64,000 nt of DNA from Linyphia triangularis. Its lineage: Eukaryota > Arthropoda > Arachnida > Araneae > Linyphiidae. How positions within the stretch are numbered: the stretch's first letter is position 1; each line of letters opens with the position of its first letter. A program made the position numbers and the translations under genes. Shown here piece after piece: positions 62,201-64,000 of this stretch. The notes beneath the pieces are model-generated. The model saw only the letters and a list, made by a program, of their open reading frames with translations. It was not told the origin of the DNA and searched no databases. The stretch spans positions 47,006,059 to 47,070,058 of the forward strand of contig OZ021732.1 in the NCBI GenBank assembly GCA_963978545.1. The letters run 5' to 3'.

Positions 62201-62496
62201 GCAAACCGGTTTATTCAAAATTCCATACCTGTCTATCCAACATACCACTTGTTTCTCCTTTCTCTCTCCCTCTGTTTCTCCGCTATGTCGTTTCAAAGTT
62301 AGGAACTCCTATCTGAAAGCATGAAAATACACTTACTGCTACTTTTTAAAAAGTAACCCAAAAGAATCACTTACGATTCGAGTTTAAAACTACAAACCAA
62401 TGCTAATAGTTGATAACTTGTATACTCACGAACTACACAAAATAGGGCCGTTATTAAAATAACAAGCAACGGCGCGTTTATGGATGAAGTGAACAT
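53845..62496 (-). CDS. Probable secreted-protein gene made of symmetric microexons (span)
   Basis: A minus-strand gene model over 8.6 kb. A signal-peptide exon (62496-62430) is followed by microexons of 15, 15, 24, 18 and 24 nt, then a 222-nt Pro/His-rich exon. Three microexons (58451-58474, 57281-57298, 54432-54455) have strong ATTTTCAG acceptors and GTAAGT or GTATGT donors. All are multiples of three, and phase 1 is the only reading phase open in all three. The signal-peptide exon and the Pro-rich exon have the same phase. From base composition I estimate far fewer than one such acceptor/donor pair by chance per 10 kb of strand. The product would be a small secreted protein with a short Cys-containing middle and a repeat tail. 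Its function is unknown. The organisation resembles the micro-exon genes known from schistosomes, but no homology is claimed. Extra microexons may have been missed. Confidence 0.6.
53880..54101 (-). CDS. Pro/His-rich repeat exon of the microexon gene
   Basis: 222 nt, phase 1 at both ends, between an acceptor TTTCTTTAG (54102-54110) and a donor GTAAGT (53874-53879). After an acidic, Pro-rich start it encodes three YPEPV repeats (53965-54009) and six HPKP repeats (53893-53964), then EQSN. If the donor is skipped, the frame ends at 53845 after eleven more codons. An alternative model starts translation at an ATG at 54150, where about 20 codons give a convincing signal peptide. In that case this would be a single-exon secreted protein, and the T-rich acceptor would only be a by-product of Leu and Phe codons. 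Low-complexity Pro repeats occur in cuticle, glue and gland secretions, so no function is assigned. Confidence 0.6.
54432..54455 (-). CDS. 24-nt microexon with two Cys
   Basis: On the minus strand TTTTTGTTATTTTCAG precedes and GTAAGT follows. Read in phase 1 it adds HCPDICN plus split codons. Joining to the next exon would create a further Cys codon at the junction (T + GT). Confidence 0.65.
57281..57298 (-). CDS. 18-nt microexon
   Basis: The acceptor TTACTATTTTCAG and donor GTATGT flank 18 nt that encode LNSYH in phase 1. A second strong acceptor (GTTTGTTTCAG) lies about 100 bases upstream on the same strand, at 57403, with no matching symmetric exon. Confidence 0.6.
58451..58474 (-). CDS. 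24-nt microexon
   Basis: The acceptor CTTTTTATTTTCAG and donor GTAAGT flank 24 nt that encode AYIDDYK in phase 1. The other two phases contain stop codons, so only phase 1 can be used. Confidence 0.65.
58707..59410. repeat. Dispersed repeat copy 1 (interrupted by microsatellite)
   Basis: Diverged direct copy of 63711-64000. Shared stretches include GTCATTGCATT, CTCTGTGTTAAAGGCATT, TTTATCACATTTC and AATTGCTGAAAAAC. Copy 1 has extra DNA in the middle, including the ATT microsatellite. It lies in an intron of the microexon gene. Confidence 0.7.
59138..59236. repeat. ATT/TTA microsatellite
   Basis: An almost pure trinucleotide run of TTA units with a TTTTTATT interruption near its start. Confidence 0.9.
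59690..60690 (+). pseudogene. Non-LTR retrotransposon (LINE) ORF2 remnant
   Basis: Plus-strand sense scattered over frames: an FNGFFTYVF stretch (about 59910), a SLIALREML to VVPRDWKSGNIT run (about 60330-60425) and the palm motif DAFYIDFQKAFDK (about 60624-60662). This order is typical of the reverse transcriptase of CR1/Jockey-like LINEs. Many stops and frameshifts; ends undefined. It sits in an intron of the microexon gene. Confidence 0.65.
61559..61573 (-). CDS. Candidate 15-nt microexon
   Basis: The acceptor AATGTTTCTCAG is good. A GTTAGT donor gives a 15-nt phase-1 exon (TLFQ). A GTATGT donor four bases further would give 19 nt and break the phase. Doubtful. Confidence 0.35.
61737..62008 (+). 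mobile_element. tRNA-derived SINE with 10-bp target duplication
   Basis: A tRNA-like head with a box A-like GGTGGTCAGCG and a box B-like GAGTTCGATCC is followed by a body with CTGGTGCACATTAAATCTG and GTCGTGGCC, and a tail AAACAAAC. AAGGGTCCTG flanks it on both sides (61727-61736 and 62009-62018). The body resembles a SINE that I recall from spider genomes, which is one reason to suspect an arachnid. Confidence 0.75.
62375..62389 (-). CDS. Candidate 15-nt microexon
   Basis: TTTGTAG precedes and GTAAGT follows a 15-nt phase-1 exon encoding LNSN, similar to LNSYH of the exon at 57281. The intron before it would be only 40 nt and the acceptor is weak, so it may instead be skipped. Confidence 0.4.
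62430..62496 (-). CDS. Signal-peptide exon of the microexon gene
   Basis: Starts at an ATG (62496) and runs 67 nt to a consensus donor GTGAGT (62424-62429), ending after one base of a codon (phase 1). The 22 codons give a short polar start followed by a hydrophobic core, LLVILITALFCVV, the profile of a secretory signal peptide. The same frame is open further upstream, so an earlier ATG is possible but would spoil the signal-peptide shape. Confidence 0.55.
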
Positions 62497-63710
62497 GCTG
62501 ATGCCAAGCAGGTAAATGAATTCTAAGTAACTTAACAACGATATCCCTCTTAGTAAATGTTTCCAATTAAGTATGTGGTAAGATGTATAAATTTCAAAAC
62601 ATACTGTTATCTGCATCGATATATAATTTTTCATCATCCATTTTTGTGGGCAAATTTAAAGCCAGACGTTTGATTTCGACAAAATCCCTTCTGCAGACAT
62701 AGCGGAAGAATATTTTATGTTCCACTGCCAGCTGCAAGATTAGTGCGTATGATTTTAATGCATTTGCATATGCTTAAATACATAAAATTCCACTTTCGTC
62801 TGAATTCTACGACTTTGTGCTGGAACTCGGTGCCTTATTTTGTTTCGAAAATGGTGCATCAATCCAAATTTATGTGTTTTGTAGCATGTGCTGGTTACGA
62901 CTGTTCCAATTTATTCCTTTTACGGAATTTGAAGTTTTCAAATATGTTCTAAGCAAATACATTTCATTGTTCAATAAAATTTCAATTGCTCACGCAGACT
63001 GAGAAACCAACATAAACGTTAAATTTGAATTTTTCTATGGATTTACATTTCACTGTTCATATGTTTTAAACATCAAAATTCTGTTCATATGCTTATAAAT
63101 CAAAATCAAAATTTGAACAAAAATTCAATATTCTTCCGAGCCTTTTTCTAAATAGTTTATTCCTGCACTCATGATCTTATTGCTGAGCTTCATCACTATA
63201 ATTTCGAAAGGGAAGGCATCTAAAACATATAAAACTTAAAGCACGCATTTTAAAACAATAAAAAACAAACTCTTCAAAATTTGAATTTAAAAAAAATATT
63301 TATGGAAGAACTTCAGGAAACAATTGTAACACTAAGTCACCAATCCAAGTGTTCATTATTTTATTGCTTACGTCAAACCTTGCAAACAAACTATCAAGTT
63401 AAAACATAAAATGCATTGCGACTTTTCAATAATGTCGCAATGAAAAATAAACTTAAATTTTAGCTATATATCTGATTCAATTCAGAAGAAGTTTACTTGA
63501 AATTTGAAACTCTATACCAAAGACACACACTCACACACACAAAAAAAAAGGGGGGGGGGGGGAACGATGAATATATTACATTGTAGGTTGACGTGTTAAG
63601 TTTATAAAATGTTGGAATAAAGTCGTATAAATTTGAGCAAATAGAGATTTTTTTATGTTCTTGAACGTGGTGTTGAAATACCATATTTGCTGTATGCATC
63701 TACAAACACT
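62497..63710. other. AT-rich DNA upstream of the microexon gene
   Basis: Expected to hold its promoter, but no clear TATA/start arrangement was found. A low-complexity A and G run lies near 63540-63562. No gene is seen. Confidence 0.4.
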
Positions 63711-64000
63711 TGGGGTGTGAAACATAGTACAACTTTCAATTACACTAAAATAATGGTCATTGCATTCAAATTTGAAATGCTTACTGATAGAGAGCTCTGT
63801 GTTAAAGGCATTCGTTTTTCAACTTTTTAAGCTTTTATCACATTTCTATGGTAATTTTGATGATAAGGATATTTAGAACATCTTAAGAAGCTTCAGCTCA
63901 ACGATTTTAATCGAAATCGTTAGAAGCGTTTTTCTAACAATTGCTGAAAAACGCGATTTTTTCGTGATTTTTCAAGATTTCAACCTTTTGCGCATGCTCA
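63711..64000. repeat. Dispersed repeat copy 2 (cut by window end)
   Basis: Direct, diverged counterpart of 58707-59410, without the microsatellite insert; it runs off the window. Confidence 0.7.

Noticed and set aside
1..64000. CRISPR arrays, rRNA, bacterial operons
   Set aside because: No regularly spaced direct repeats with unique spacers, no rRNA blocks, and introns, SINEs and Tc1/hAT elements show a metazoan nuclear genome.

Overview
The window looks like a piece of an AT-rich arthropod nuclear genome, probably an arachnid and plausibly a spider. This rests on base composition, the mix of Tc1-like, Tigger-like and hAT-like remnants, two tRNA-derived SINEs, and an LTR retroelement carrying a phlebovirus-type class II glycoprotein. 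The species is an inference. There is no dense conventional gene content; most of the window is mobile DNA of several ages, plus one probable host gene.

1-20411: a Ty3/gypsy-type retroelement complex. A 5.45-kb block (env, 3' untranslated DNA, LTR) occurs twice in direct orientation (1-5454 and 14957-20411) and is nearly identical. Between the copies lie gag (5709-6920), a textbook -1 frameshift signal at the gag end, a pol broken by stops, frameshifts, loss of the RT active-site box and a replaced integrase Asp, and 4 kb of AT-rich DNA without genes. The first env is fully open and the second is broken by a one-base deletion. The block is either a giant LTR that includes env or part of a tandem array of elements; the window edge prevents a decision.

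20412-23560: flanking DNA with a hAT-type MITE and a transposase-like fragment. 23567-38425: a 14.86-kb near-perfect palindrome, with two arms of about 7.4 kb around a spacer of about 25 bp. Its ends are 5'-AGTAGTTAG/CTAACTACT-3' and a 6-bp direct repeat GTTGAT flanks it. No transposition gene is visible. These hallmarks resemble Polinton/Maverick ends, so it may be a giant non-autonomous fold-back derivative. Each arm carries CRE-rich 154-bp repeats and an outward-facing promoter-like cassette.

38432-44632: a transposon nest. A Tigger-like remnant and a SINE come first. A Tc1-like transposase pseudogene is split by a 4.3-kb hAT-like transposon (8-bp target duplication), which itself contains a 1-kb MITE (8-bp target duplication).

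44633-53381: AT-rich spacer with a GC-rich MITE, a Tigger-type fragment, and a Tc1-like element whose 3' end lies in an exact 512-bp tandem duplication.

53845-62496, minus strand: a probable secreted-protein gene built from tiny symmetric exons. A signal-peptide exon is followed by microexons of 15-24 nt, all phase 1, then a Pro/His-rich repeat exon. Its introns hold a LINE remnant, a SINE and a microsatellite. The rest of the right end is AT-rich DNA with a dispersed repeat.
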